A stretch of DNA of 64,000 nt from Desulfitobacterium chlororespirans DSM 11544 (lineage in GTDB: Bacteria > Bacillota > Desulfitobacteriia > Desulfitobacteriales > Desulfitobacteriaceae), in contig NZ_FRDN01000006.1 of assembly GCF_900143285.1 (NCBI RefSeq), positions 124,001 through 188,000 of the forward strand, written 5' to 3'. The position numbers were made by a program, and so were the translations under genes. This document shows, in pieces, positions 37,556-45,913 of the stretch; position 1 is the first letter of the stretch; every line of letters begins with the position of its first letter. Under the pieces are notes generated by a model, which searched no databases, was not told the origin of the DNA, and worked only from the letters and a program-made list of their open reading frames with translations.

Positions 37556-38563
37556 GTGGTTAAACTGCTTTTGAAAAACACGGAGGGAACATTCGATATA
37601 AGCCAGCTGGTCCCCCAGATAACGTGGTCCGGAGACTATCAGCAATGTGCCAGAACCTTGGATTTCAGCCTGCTGTCCTCTCCCCTCGACAAGCATATAC
37701 CCACGATCCCATGCAACCTGGGCCATTCTATCCTGCTCATACAGGACAACAACACATTATTCGAAGGCTATATATTTGAGCGCACCAAGAATACAGGAAG
37801 CAGTACTATTGATATTACCTGCTTTGACCGGGGAATCTATCTCAAACGCAACAAAACCTCATATAAATTCACAAATCAAGCTCCGGAGGCGATTGCCAAA
37901 AGGATCTGTGCCGATTTTGACATCGAAATCGGGGAAATCATTGATACAGGAGTTAAAATCAGCCGTAATTTCCTTGGTTCGACACTGTATGATATCATCC
38001 AAACTGCCTACACCCTGGCCTCTTACCAGACCAAGAAGAAATACTACCTGGTCTTTAAAGGGCCAAAGCTTTATGTCCTGGAAAAAAAGGTTACCGATGA
38101 GACTCTGGTGATTGAGGGCGGCTCCAATCTCATGGAGGCCAGCACCTCAGAAAGTATAAGGAGCCTGATCAACCAAATTGCGATCTACGATAAAGATGAC
38201 AATTTGATCCGCCGTGTCAAAAATGATGAATCCATTGGGCTGTACGGATTGCTGCAAGACTATATCCGGCAGCCAGATGATGAGAATGCCGGAAAGAGAG
38301 CTCAGGACATGCTGGATGACAATGGCCTGCAACAGAAGATTACCATCAATAATCTCGGCAATGCGGCCAATGTCTCCGGGGGCACCGTAGTGGTCCGGGA
38401 ACCCTACACCGGGCTTTACGGACTGTTCTACATCGATAGTGACACTCATACCTGGAAGAATGGTCTTTATCTCAACAAGCTGGTTATCAATTTTAAGAAC
38501 ATCATGGACGAAAAGGAAGTGGGTACATTGCCGAACCAAAGCGGCGAAAAGGCAGCCGGTTGA
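37556..38563 (+). CDS. Baseplate hub protein (XkdQ-like)
   Basis: 335 residues. Pattern fits XkdQ/gp27-type hub proteins: ITWSGDYQQCARTLDFSLL near the start, then GYIFERTKN and FDRGIYLKRNK. In contractile tails it forms the ring on which the spike sits. GTG start with GGGGAGGTG ten bases upstream. Follows the LysM protein closely, as in PBSX. Confidence 0.87.
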   Translation: MVKLLLKNTEGTFDISQLVPQITWSGDYQQCARTLDFSLLSSPLDKHIPTIPCNLGHSILLIQDNNTLFEGYIFERTKNTGSSTIDITCFDRGIYLKRNKTSYKFTNQAPEAIAKRICADFDIEIGEIIDTGVKISRNFLGSTLYDIIQTAYTLASYQTKKKYYLVFKGPKLYVLEKKVTDETLVIEGGSNLMEASTSESIRSLINQIAIYDKDDNLIRRVKNDESIGLYGLLQDYIRQPDDENAGKRAQDMLDDNGLQQKITINNLGNAANVSGGTVVVREPYTGLYGLFYIDSDTHTWKNGLYLNKLVINFKNIMDEKEVGTLPNQSGEKAAG

Positions 38564-38617
38564 AGACCTTCATTCAATTCTGGGTCTTGAGTGCAGCGAA
38601 AGGAATGACACTTAACT

Positions 38618-38998
38618 ATGGAAGATAACCCTTACACTAGACTTTTGGAGACTATGCGCGGTGAAGCTAAAGAACAACTGCCCACATCTTATCGCTTAGG
38701 GAAAGTCGTTAACGTTAATCCCCTTAAAGTAAGTACATCAGGCATCATTTTGTCCGGGGACGATCTGCTGATCAATGGGGGAATTGCGCGGCGTACTAAA
38801 GCCCTATCCATGTCGGAACTATCCGGAAATCTTACCGGAACTTTTCATGGTGATACAGGGAATCTGGCGATCAGTGGCGGCAGTATGTCGGCTACCGCCG
38901 GCATAGAGGGCAGCTTAGCTGAAGATGACAGTGTTTTACTGCTCTCCCTTGAGGATAATCAGAAATTTATCGTACTCTGCAAGGTGGTGAGCCTATGA
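38618..38998 (+). CDS. DUF2577 tail protein (XkdR-like)
   Basis: 126 residues. Begins NPYTRLLETMRGEAK and contains an OB-like strand pattern with KVVNVNPLKVS; the C-terminus is VLLLSLEDNQKFIVLCKV, as in DUF2577 proteins of PBSX-type tails. A spike-like or hub-associated role is inferred. Its stop overlaps the next start (ATGA). Confidence 0.85.
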   Translation: MEDNPYTRLLETMRGEAKEQLPTSYRLGKVVNVNPLKVSTSGIILSGDDLLINGGIARRTKALSMSELSGNLTGTFHGDTGNLAISGGSMSATAGIEGSLAEDDSVLLLSLEDNQKFIVLCKVVSL

Positions 38999-39411
38999 GC
39001 CTTTTCCCGATGATTCAGCCGGGGGCGGCAAGGGTTGAAACAGCGTTACCCCTCTGCCGAGAAGTGGACTGGGACTTTGAACTGGATATACCGATCTATA
39101 AAAACGGCTCACCCTCTTTTGTCAACGGGGCACGGGCCGTTTTGGTTTGGGCATGGAATGCTCTCCATACCCCCAGGTACCGGTATGAGATCTACACTTG
39201 GAATTATGGCAACGAAGTGGAGCAGTTGATTGGCCAGCCTTTTACGGATGACCTCAAACGTTCTGAGGTAACCCGATTTGTAAGGGAATGCCTGTTAATC
39301 AATCCATATATTACAGATGTAGCCGATATAACAGTTAACTTTGCCAATGAAACAGTAAAGGTTGGCTGCAGAATAATCACGGTTTATGGGGAGGTGAATA
39401 TCAATGTTTGA
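38995..39411 (+). CDS. DUF2634 baseplate protein (XkdS-like, gp25-like)
   Basis: 138 residues, between DUF2577 and baseplate J as in PBSX. Features FVNGARAVLVWAWNAL and the YTWNYGNEVEQLIGQPF segment typical of the family, which plays the wedge role of T4 gp25. Overlaps both neighbours, so translation is coupled. Confidence 0.88.
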   Translation: MSLFPMIQPGAARVETALPLCREVDWDFELDIPIYKNGSPSFVNGARAVLVWAWNALHTPRYRYEIYTWNYGNEVEQLIGQPFTDDLKRSEVTRFVRECLLINPYITDVADITVNFANETVKVGCRIITVYGEVNINV

Positions 39412-40444
39412 AGCTATTACGCCTGAAAGTATCAAAGAAAATATCCTAAATGAACTTGCGCTGGTAGATGTCCGGGAAGGAAGCTATACGAATAATCTTG
39501 TCAACCCGACTGCTTTAGCAATCTGGAAGCTTTACGACAGCTTGAATGCCCTTATCCCCATGGTCTATGTGGATGAAACCTCTGGGGTATATATTGACAA
39601 AAAGGCTGCCCATTATGGGATCATCAGAAAATCCGGTACAAAGGCTTCCGCAGTGCTGCGCTTCACAGGAATCGACGGTAAGGCGGTTCCTAAAGGGACG
39701 GTTTTTCTAACAGGTGACGGCCTGGAATTTGTCACTGAGTCGGCGGTTACGCTCACCGCCGGAGCAGCCAGCACCACAGCCATAGCGGCTGAAACAGGCG
39801 AAGCCTACAATGTTCCCGGCGGCAGCATTACTCAGCAGATTGTCAGCATCTCAGGACTTACCGGCGTAACCAATGAAGCTGCCGTCGGGGGCACAGACCC
39901 GGAAAGCGATAAAAGCCTGGTCGAAAGGCTCTATGCCTATCTTCGCAAGCCGACAACCAGCGGCAATGTTTATCATTATGAACAATGGGCTTTAGCTGTT
40001 GATGGTGTGGGAGGGGTAAAGGTAGCTCCCCTCTGGAATGGACCGGGCACGGTTAAGGTCCTGATCGTTAGCCCTGCTAAAGCTCCTGTGGATCAAGAGG
40101 TTGTGACCCGTTGCGCTGACCATATCCAACAGAATAGGCCCATTGGAGCGACGGTGACCGTAGAAAGTGCTTCGGCGCTTACGATTAATGTAGAGGCAAC
40201 GATTACTATTGAAAGTACAACCACCAAGTCCGCGGTGAAGGAAGCTTTTGCGAACAGCTTGAACGCTTATTTGCAGAGCATTGCTTTTGAAAAGTATGAA
40301 CTGATTTACAATCGCCTTGCTTTTATGCTCCTGGATATCGAAGGGGTCATTGACTATACAGATCTAACCGTCAATGGCGGAACATCAAATATTACCATCG
40401 CCGCTAATGAGGTCCCTGTTGCAGGAATGGTGGTGATCAGTTGA
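39404..40444 (+). CDS. Baseplate J-like protein (XkdT-like, gp6/gp47)
   Basis: 346 residues. Central segment VPKGTVFLTGDGLEFVT and the GGTDPESDKSLVERLYAYLRKPTTSGN-type region (here written in part: ESDKSLVERLYAYLR) are hallmarks of baseplate J proteins, which form the wedge ring that triggers sheath contraction. Overlaps the preceding gene by eight bases. Confidence 0.93.
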   Translation: MFEAITPESIKENILNELALVDVREGSYTNNLVNPTALAIWKLYDSLNALIPMVYVDETSGVYIDKKAAHYGIIRKSGTKASAVLRFTGIDGKAVPKGTVFLTGDGLEFVTESAVTLTAGAASTTAIAAETGEAYNVPGGSITQQIVSISGLTGVTNEAAVGGTDPESDKSLVERLYAYLRKPTTSGNVYHYEQWALAVDGVGGVKVAPLWNGPGTVKVLIVSPAKAPVDQEVVTRCADHIQQNRPIGATVTVESASALTINVEATITIESTTTKSAVKEAFANSLNAYLQSIAFEKYELIYNRLAFMLLDIEGVIDYTDLTVNGGTSNITIAANEVPVAGMVVIS

Positions 40445-40989
40445 TGGCGGAGCTGCTTGAGTTATTGCCGGCCAATTACAAGAACAGTCAGGAAGTCGTA
40501 GAACTGCAGGCGGCTTTGGGAAATCAGATTGCGGCTGCAGAGGCGGCTAAAGCCGATGTGTTTAAGCAACTGGATGCCAACACAGCTACCTGGGGACTAA
40601 GCTACTGGGAGCAGGCCTATGGACTTAAAACAGATGTCTCAAAATCTTATGACTACCGCAGAACCAGACTATTAAGCAAGATACGCGGCCAAGGTTCAAC
40701 GACAAGCGCGATGATTAAAAATGCTGCGGAAAGCTTCAGCAATGGGGAAGTAGAAATTGCCGAAGATAACGCCAAGTATCAATTTACTGTGAAATTTGTG
40801 GGGGCCAAAGGAATACCGCCCAATCTGGATGATCTTAAAGATGCGATCGAGGAAATAAAACCGGCTCATCTGAAAGCCATCTATGAATTTACTTATCTGG
40901 TGTGGTATGAGCTTGATGCTAAAAACTGGACTTGGGCTCAGTTCGATGCTCAAGGTCTTACCTGGAATGAACTGGAGGTGCTTAGCTGA
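40444..40989 (+). CDS. DUF2313 tail protein (XkdU/YmfQ-like)
   Basis: About 181 residues. LLPANYKNSQEVVELQAALG and YWEQAYGLKTD are typical of YmfQ/XkdU proteins (T4 gp7 or Mu gp48 role), the outer wedge component that links fibres to baseplate. ATG at 40444 overlaps the previous stop (TGATG). Ends with two WTWAQFDAQG/TWNEL segments, a common end in clostridial homologues. Confidence 0.87.
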   Translation: MAELLELLPANYKNSQEVVELQAALGNQIAAAEAAKADVFKQLDANTATWGLSYWEQAYGLKTDVSKSYDYRRTRLLSKIRGQGSTTSAMIKNAAESFSNGEVEIAEDNAKYQFTVKFVGAKGIPPNLDDLKDAIEEIKPAHLKAIYEFTYLVWYELDAKNWTWAQFDAQGLTWNELEVLS

Positions 40990-41387
40990 TGCCAGAACAA
41001 TCAGCACGATTAGGAATACCCTTACCCTTAGGAAATGAAAATGTTTCAAGGCAAGCCATCAGAGAAATGCTTCAGGCTGTGGATGATCATGCGGAAACTA
41101 TCGCCGGAGCTCAAGCCAAAGCCGATGCGGCGGAGGCTACTGCCAAGTCCTACGCGGATGCCGCTGGCTCTGCAGCAGGGGCCGTGGCGAGCGCACTTGC
41201 TGCGCATAAGGCGGAAAGTATATATTTGCAAGAAGAGGAGCCATCAGCAGTGAACCATAAAACACTGTGGTTTGCAATAGGATCTGAAGTAAATTTTGAT
41301 GGCGGTGGAGTAAATATTGCAAATGCTCAAACCAGCACTACTCCACCGGAAACCGATGGTTATTGGTTTGAGCCTATAAAAGGTTAA
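40989..41387 (+). CDS. Tail-fibre associated protein, alanine-rich
   Basis: 132 residues. N-terminal RLGIPLPLGNENVSRQAIREM is a common start of fibre or baseplate-attachment proteins in Clostridia-type tails; an alanine-rich helix (residues 36-75, probably trimeric coiled coil) follows, then a small beta domain. Directly after XkdU. The role is inferred from position: a short fibre or adaptor between baseplate and the larger fibres. Confidence 0.65.
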   Translation: MPEQSARLGIPLPLGNENVSRQAIREMLQAVDDHAETIAGAQAKADAAEATAKSYADAAGSAAGAVASALAAHKAESIYLQEEEPSAVNHKTLWFAIGSEVNFDGGGVNIANAQTSTTPPETDGYWFEPIKG

Positions 41388-41409
41388 TAAAGGAAGAGTG
41401 GGCAATACC

Positions 41410-42168
41410 ATGGCAGATATAAACGTCCAAATCAAACAAAGAAACGGAGAAATTTGGGATAATCTCTACCCGAAGACAAAAGCCGAGAACGTAACCGAAT
41501 CCGCAGCTAAAAGGTTTGTGTCAGATACTGAAAAAGCATCGTGGAATGGTAAGCAAACTGCTCTGGGTTTTACACCGGAAAATGCGAGTAAAAAAGGAAC
41601 GGCTAACGGGTATCCTGAACTCGATGCAAGCGGCAAAGTGCCTGCATCGCAATTGCCATCCTATGTAGACGATGTTTTAGAATACGCAAATCAGGCCGCA
41701 TTTCCCTCGAGCGGCGAAACTGGGAAAATCTATATCGCAATAGATACGAATAAAACCTATCGCTGGGGTGGTACTGGTTATGTTGAAATTAGTGCTTCAC
41801 TGGCCTTGGGTGAAACGTCAAGTACAGCCTATCGCGGTGACCGTGGAAAAACAGCTTACGATCATAGCCAATCCGCCCATGCTCCAGCTAATGCTCAGAA
41901 AAATAGTGACATCACCAAAGCCGAGATTGAGGCCAAACTTACAGGAGTGATATCTTCACACTCACACGCGTCAGGTACACCCTCTGCCCACGGAGCAACA
42001 CATATCACGGGTGGTGCCGACGTAATTCCAGGTGCCGCAGCAGGCGGTAATGCTGGTCTGATGAGCGGCGTGGATAAATCAAAACTCGACGGGTTGCCTA
42101 GTATAACAGTAAATGTCACCGAACCGGAGTCTCCCTCCAGTGGAGACTTATGGTATGCAATTATTTAG
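41410..42168 (+). CDS. Tail fibre protein 1
   Basis: About 252 residues. The N-terminus INVQIKQRNGEIWDNLYP is shared with the next fibre and is probably the attachment module. Middle segment LGETSSTAYRGDRGKTAYDHS is typical of phage fibre shafts. A His-rich GTPSAHGATHITGGADVIP stretch recalls metal-binding knobs that stabilise trimeric tips. ATG at 41410 chosen; GTG at 41398 is nearly on top of the ribosome site. Likely a receptor-binding or shaft fibre. Confidence 0.75.
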   Translation: MADINVQIKQRNGEIWDNLYPKTKAENVTESAAKRFVSDTEKASWNGKQTALGFTPENASKKGTANGYPELDASGKVPASQLPSYVDDVLEYANQAAFPSSGETGKIYIAIDTNKTYRWGGTGYVEISASLALGETSSTAYRGDRGKTAYDHSQSAHAPANAQKNSDITKAEIEAKLTGVISSHSHASGTPSAHGATHITGGADVIPGAAAGGNAGLMSGVDKSKLDGLPSITVNVTEPESPSSGDLWYAII

Positions 42169-42179
42169 GAGGGCTTAAA

Positions 42180-43934
42180 ATGGCCACATACAACACAGTT
42201 ATAAAAAAGCGCAATGCAACGAACAATGGCTGGGATTCCGTTTTGCCGATTACCACTGCCGAGAATGTATTGGTTAACGCCGAAGGAGATACCCTTGCTA
42301 CGCACTTTGCGGAAAATGCGACGGAAACCAAGGCCGGACACATTGAGATTGCTACTGCTGCAGAGGTAACCGCAGGCACAGACAACCAAAGAGCCGTGAC
42401 CCCAGCTGGACTAAAGGTTGAATTAGACAAAAAGCTCAGTAGCACGGTTATCAGCCAAGCAGAGGCCGAAGCGTTAACCGCCACAACGGCCAGGGCATTT
42501 ACGGCGCAGCGTGTTGCCCAGGCCCTCAACTCAAGGCTTATGTACAAACCAAACACTGGCTCTGTGAATGCAATTGTTGTTGCAAATCCTGGTTTTGCGT
42601 TAGTTACTGGGGCAGCGGTGGAATGGCAACAAACCGCGGTCAACACTGGAGCCTGTACAATCAACGCAGACGGCACAGGAGTTAAATCATTGCTGTCTTC
42701 GGAAGGCTCAGTGTTAACTGCTGGGGATCTCCCTGTGGGTTTTTATCAGGCTGTATACAACGGCACGTCTTTTATCTTGCGTAGCGGAGGGGGGGGATAT
42801 GCACAGGTTGACTTTGTAAACTATTATTCTAGTGTAAATGGTATAAATAAGGCTTCTCCTATAAAGTTATCTCAAGCAAGATCTGGTGCAGCGGGAGCTT
42901 CAAATGACAGCTATGCTTTGTTTGCGGGGGGAGCAATTAGCGGTAGTAGTAGTCTCTCAGACGTAGTTGATGCTTACAATACGTCTCTTATCAGAACTTC
43001 TCCTACAGTATTGTCTCAACCAAGGGAGGGGATAGCGGGAGCTTCAAATGGTAGCTATGCTTTGTTTGCTGGGGGACGACTTAACAGTAGTAGTTCCTCA
43101 AACGTAGTTGATGCTTACAATACGTCTCTTATCAGAACTTCTCCTACAGTATTGTCTCAAGAAAAGAGGTATTTAATGGGAGCAAGGATAGGCAATTATG
43201 CCTTATTTTTGGGAGGAAGTTATGACACAATTGAGGCGTACGATCAATCTCTTGTTAGAACTATTCTTAATATTGATAATACAGTAAGGTACACAGTAGC
43301 AAGAGCAAACGTAGGAGATTATGTTTTACTTGCTCAGACAAAGGCGGTAAATGCTTACAACCAATCCCTTGTCAGAACTTCTCCTGCTGAATTATCTCAA
43401 CAAAGAGATTACTTTGCGGGAGCTTCAAATGGTAGCTATGCTTTGTTTACTGGGGGAAAATATTCAAATGATCTCTATAATGTGGTAGATGCTTATAATA
43501 CGTCTCTTACTCGTATTGTTGCCCCACCACTATCAAAAAACAGATATTATACCTCAGGAGCCTCTGAGTACGGTTACGCTATGTTTGTTGGAGGGTATAT
43601 AGATTGGTATGGCAATCAGCAAACAAACGTAGTAGATATTTATGATTCATCCCTTGTTAGAACTGCTCCTAGTACATTGTTACTATCGCAAAATGGCAGT
43701 AATCTCTCAAATGCATATGTTGGAGGATATACTTTGTTTCCTGTGTATAATTCAGATTACTCAAATATAGATACTTATTTAAGTGATTTTACAGCTAATA
43801 TATTGGTAACCAAAGGTAGTAAATATAAATTTACAGAGAGCAGTGAACAGGTAGCCAATGTAAATACAACATTGATCTATCCGGGAAGAGTAACTGGTTA
43901 TGTAAAATACAAAAAGGGAATTATTTCAAAATAA
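42180..43934 (+). CDS. Tail fibre protein 2 with kelch-like repeats
   Basis: 584 residues. N-terminal YNTVIKKRNATNNGWDSV is homologous to fibre 1; a region AEVTAGTDNQRAVTPAGL common in phage fibres follows. The C-terminal half is built from about seven kelch-like units of 40-50 residues, each with GASNGSYALFAGG, NVVDAYNTSL and RTSPTVLSQ-type strings. These should fold as a beta-propeller, a plausible receptor-binding tip. Two neighbouring units are almost identical at DNA level. The second half is distinctly AT-rich. ATG at 42180 has GGAGGG before it. Confidence 0.82.
   Translation: MATYNTVIKKRNATNNGWDSVLPITTAENVLVNAEGDTLATHFAENATETKAGHIEIATAAEVTAGTDNQRAVTPAGLKVELDKKLSSTVISQAEAEALTATTARAFTAQRVAQALNSRLMYKPNTGSVNAIVVANPGFALVTGAAVEWQQTAVNTGACTINADGTGVKSLLSSEGSVLTAGDLPVGFYQAVYNGTSFILRSGGGGYAQVDFVNYYSSVNGINKASPIKLSQARSGAAGASNDSYALFAGGAISGSSSLSDVVDAYNTSLIRTSPTVLSQPREGIAGASNGSYALFAGGRLNSSSSSNVVDAYNTSLIRTSPTVLSQEKRYLMGARIGNYALFLGGSYDTIEAYDQSLVRTILNIDNTVRYTVARANVGDYVLLAQTKAVNAYNQSLVRTSPAELSQQRDYFAGASNGSYALFTGGKYSNDLYNVVDAYNTSLTRIVAPPLSKNRYYTSGASEYGYAMFVGGYIDWYGNQQTNVVDIYDSSLVRTAPSTLLLSQNGSNLSNAYVGGYTLFPVYNSDYSNIDTYLSDFTANILVTKGSKYKFTESSEQVANVNTTLIYPGRVTGYVKYKKGIISK
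42961..43160 (+). repeat. 59-base perfect direct repeat in fibre 2
   Basis: Copies at 42961-43019 and 43102-43160 are identical, with a 141-base period (47 codons). The preceding stretch GGGAGCTTCAAATG is also repeated in later units (near 43031 and 43420). Recent duplication or homogenisation of kelch units is the simplest reading. Confidence 0.9.
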
Positions 43935-43949
43935 TAGGAGGTTAATATT

Positions 43950-44294
43950 ATGAAGTACAAAATTTGGGATAAGCAAGAAACACTAATAACACCTATTGGT
44001 GAAGTTTTAAGTCCACAGGAAGTATTCAATCAGTTTCCAGCTTCAAGATTGTCTAATATGAAATATGTTATTGCTAACCAACCAGTTAATATGACAGTGT
44101 TTATGGAGTTTGAAGCAACAAAAGAACTTTATAGGAAACAGGGTACATCTATTACTGATGAAATGACTGACCAAGAGGTATTAGATGCAATTACCTACTT
44201 CGAAGAAAATCCACCTGCTTCAGGGCCATCGGCGGAAGAGCGTATAGCCGCGGCAATGGAATTTCAGTCTATGATGATGATACCGATGGAATAA
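43950..44294 (+). CDS. Small protein following the fibre gene
   Basis: 114 residues, no recognised domain. N-terminus MKYKIWDKQETLITPIGEVL has the look of short proteins that follow fibre genes and serve as fibre assembly factors or tip caps. AGGAGG is 11 bases before the ATG. The C-terminal tail is acidic and ends in Met-rich residues. Function is inferred from place only. Confidence 0.65.
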   Translation: MKYKIWDKQETLITPIGEVLSPQEVFNQFPASRLSNMKYVIANQPVNMTVFMEFEATKELYRKQGTSITDEMTDQEVLDAITYFEENPPASGPSAEERIAAAMEFQSMMMIPME

Positions 44295-44308
44295 AGGAGG
44301 AATAAGCT

Positions 44309-44434
44309 ATGTCATTTGAAATTATTAAGAGCAACTATGAAAAGGGATTATGGACAAAACAAATGGTGAAGCTTGCCGTAGGCAGGGTTATCACGGCTGG
44401 GCAGTATAAGGAGATAACTGGAGAAGATTATTGA
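44309..44434 (+). CDS. XkdX-family small protein
   Basis: 41 residues, with AAAGGAGG before the ATG. It holds the motif GLWTKQMVKLAVGRVITAGQ followed by YKEITGEDY, which is the XkdX signature. XkdX proteins always lie after fibre genes in PBSX-like tails; their function is unknown. Confidence 0.9.
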   Translation: MSFEIIKSNYEKGLWTKQMVKLAVGRVITAGQYKEITGEDY

Positions 44435-44466
44435 TGCGCAATAGACCCCTTTTGCGCAGTACCGCG

Positions 44467-44490
44467 AACGCCTAAAGGGCGTTATTTTTA
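44467..44490 (+). terminator. Terminator after xkdX
   Basis: AACGCC (44467-44472) pairs with GGCGTT (44478-44483), followed by ATTTTTATTT. It would partly separate the main tail operon from the last genes, which have their own ribosome sites. Confidence 0.7.
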
Positions 44491-44508
44491 TTTGGAAGGA
44501 GAATAAAA

Positions 44509-45522
44509 ATGTTGTTAAAAAAATACGGACTTTCTCTGGATATAAAGCGTGAAAAGGCTATGCACGCGCCTGTTATGGAATTTGTGCAGGGGGATATCGG
44601 AACCTGTGCTCTGGATATCTCAATTAGAGAGATGAATGATCCTGTAGACCTATCAGAGCTGACCGTCGAAATTGTTTTCGCAAAACCTGACGGCACAACT
44701 GTTATTCAGGATCTGGCCAACGGGGTAACCATCACGGACGCCGCCAATGGAAAAATCACCTGTACTCTAAAAACAAACACGATCGCGGTGGCCGGCAAGG
44801 TGCATGCTGAGGTAAGGCTGTTGGCAGGGGAAAAACTACTTTCTACTCCTCGTTTTGCCTTTGACGTTCGAAAAGCTCTTTTAAACGACGAGGCGATTGA
44901 AAGCATGGACGAAATTCCCATTTTGCAGCAGCTGATCGCTGATGTGCAAAATGTAGAAGGAAAGCAAGGTCCTCAGGGAGAGCCTGGTCCGGCAGGAGCC
45001 TCCGCCTATGATCTTTGGCTGACGCAAGGAAATACCGGGACTGTAGATGACTTTTTGCGCGATATAATCTTAGGCGCGCAGGGGCCAAACATCTACCCCA
45101 CCCCACTTACTTGGTCCTCACTTGATCCAGGTCAATCCGGGGTTGAAATTTTAGAGCAAATTCAATGCGGAGGCCAGGTGCTTAAAATGCCACAGCCATG
45201 GCTGTGGCTAAGAGGCACAACGACTACAGAATTGATACCAGGAGAGATGTACCGGGTATCTTATTACACAAGAAAAGACGGAACAGAATTTAGTGATGTT
45301 GAGGCGCGCTTTATTATTCCGTACGATGGTGGGAGCTATGACTACGTTCTAGGCTCCGAGGATGGCACGCGAGAGATAAACAATGACTGGCGGCTGTTTA
45401 CCATAGAATTTCGTTGGCAGGGTGAGAATAAAAGACCTCAAGTGTTTGTGCAGACCAATAAAGCCAGTATAGATAACCCGGTCTATTTCGCAGCGCCGAG
45501 CCTACGAAGAATAAACACATAA
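44509..45522 (+). CDS. BppU-like upper baseplate protein with carbohydrate-type C-terminus
   Basis: 337 residues. N-terminal 110 residues resemble the BppU baseplate module (ALDISIREMNDPVDLSELTV). A short collagen-like GPQGEPGPAGASAYD stretch follows, then a beta-rich C-terminal domain with WLWLRGTTTTELIPGEMYR, similar in style to carbohydrate-binding modules. It may be a second receptor-binding or host-adhesion device, separated from the kelch fibre by a terminator. AAGGAG lies upstream of the ATG. Confidence 0.72.
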   Translation: MLLKKYGLSLDIKREKAMHAPVMEFVQGDIGTCALDISIREMNDPVDLSELTVEIVFAKPDGTTVIQDLANGVTITDAANGKITCTLKTNTIAVAGKVHAEVRLLAGEKLLSTPRFAFDVRKALLNDEAIESMDEIPILQQLIADVQNVEGKQGPQGEPGPAGASAYDLWLTQGNTGTVDDFLRDIILGAQGPNIYPTPLTWSSLDPGQSGVEILEQIQCGGQVLKMPQPWLWLRGTTTTELIPGEMYRVSYYTRKDGTEFSDVEARFIIPYDGGSYDYVLGSEDGTREINNDWRLFTIEFRWQGENKRPQVFVQTNKASIDNPVYFAAPSLRRINT

Positions 45523-45547
45523 CGCCACATAGAGCGTTTCTCACACT

Positions 45548-45575
45548 CGCAACCCGCCGGAAACGGCGGGTTGCG
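45548..45575 (+). terminator. Strong hairpin after the BppU-like gene
   Basis: Perfect 12-base GC-rich arms (45548-45559 and 45564-45575) with a GAAA tetraloop. The following sequence GTCTTAAG has only a poor T run, so it could be a weak terminator or an mRNA-stabilising hairpin before the lysis genes. Confidence 0.65.
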
Positions 45576-45614
45576 GTCTTAAGGTTCATCTTCAAAAGAG
45601 GTAGGTGATAGCCC

Positions 45615-45911
45615 TTGGACTTTACACTTATTACAACCCTCCTTGGGGTAGCGGCTGCTTTGTCCGGAATCATCTTAGGCTGGACGGCAAGAGCTAAGGA
45701 AGCAGAGAAAGAAGTCAGAAAAGATGCCGCAGTCGACACCGCCCTCCGCACAGATATGGAGTATCTTAAGCGCGGGGTAGATGATATCCGGCTTGAACAG
45801 CGTACCCAGGGGCAGCGCGTAGATGCTATGGGTGAACGCCTTACCCGGGTTGAAGAGTCATCAAAACAAGCTCACAAGCGGATTGACCGCATCGAGCAGA
45901 AAGAAGAGTAA
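45615..45911 (+). CDS. XhlA-like membrane protein of the lysis cassette
   Basis: 98 residues: one N-terminal membrane helix (LITTLLGVAAALSGIILGW) followed by a charged coiled coil. Size and location next to amidase and holin fit XhlA-type lysis proteins, though in classical XhlA the helix is C-terminal. TTG start at 45615 has AGGTG seven bases before it. Confidence 0.7.
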   Translation: MDFTLITTLLGVAAALSGIILGWTARAKEAEKEVRKDAAVDTALRTDMEYLKRGVDDIRLEQRTQGQRVDAMGERLTRVEESSKQAHKRIDRIEQKEE

Positions 45912-45913
45912 GT

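Noticed and set aside
42180-43934. Diversity-generating retroelement acting on the fibre
   Set aside because: No reverse transcriptase or template repeat is present in the window; the variation pattern is tandem repeats.
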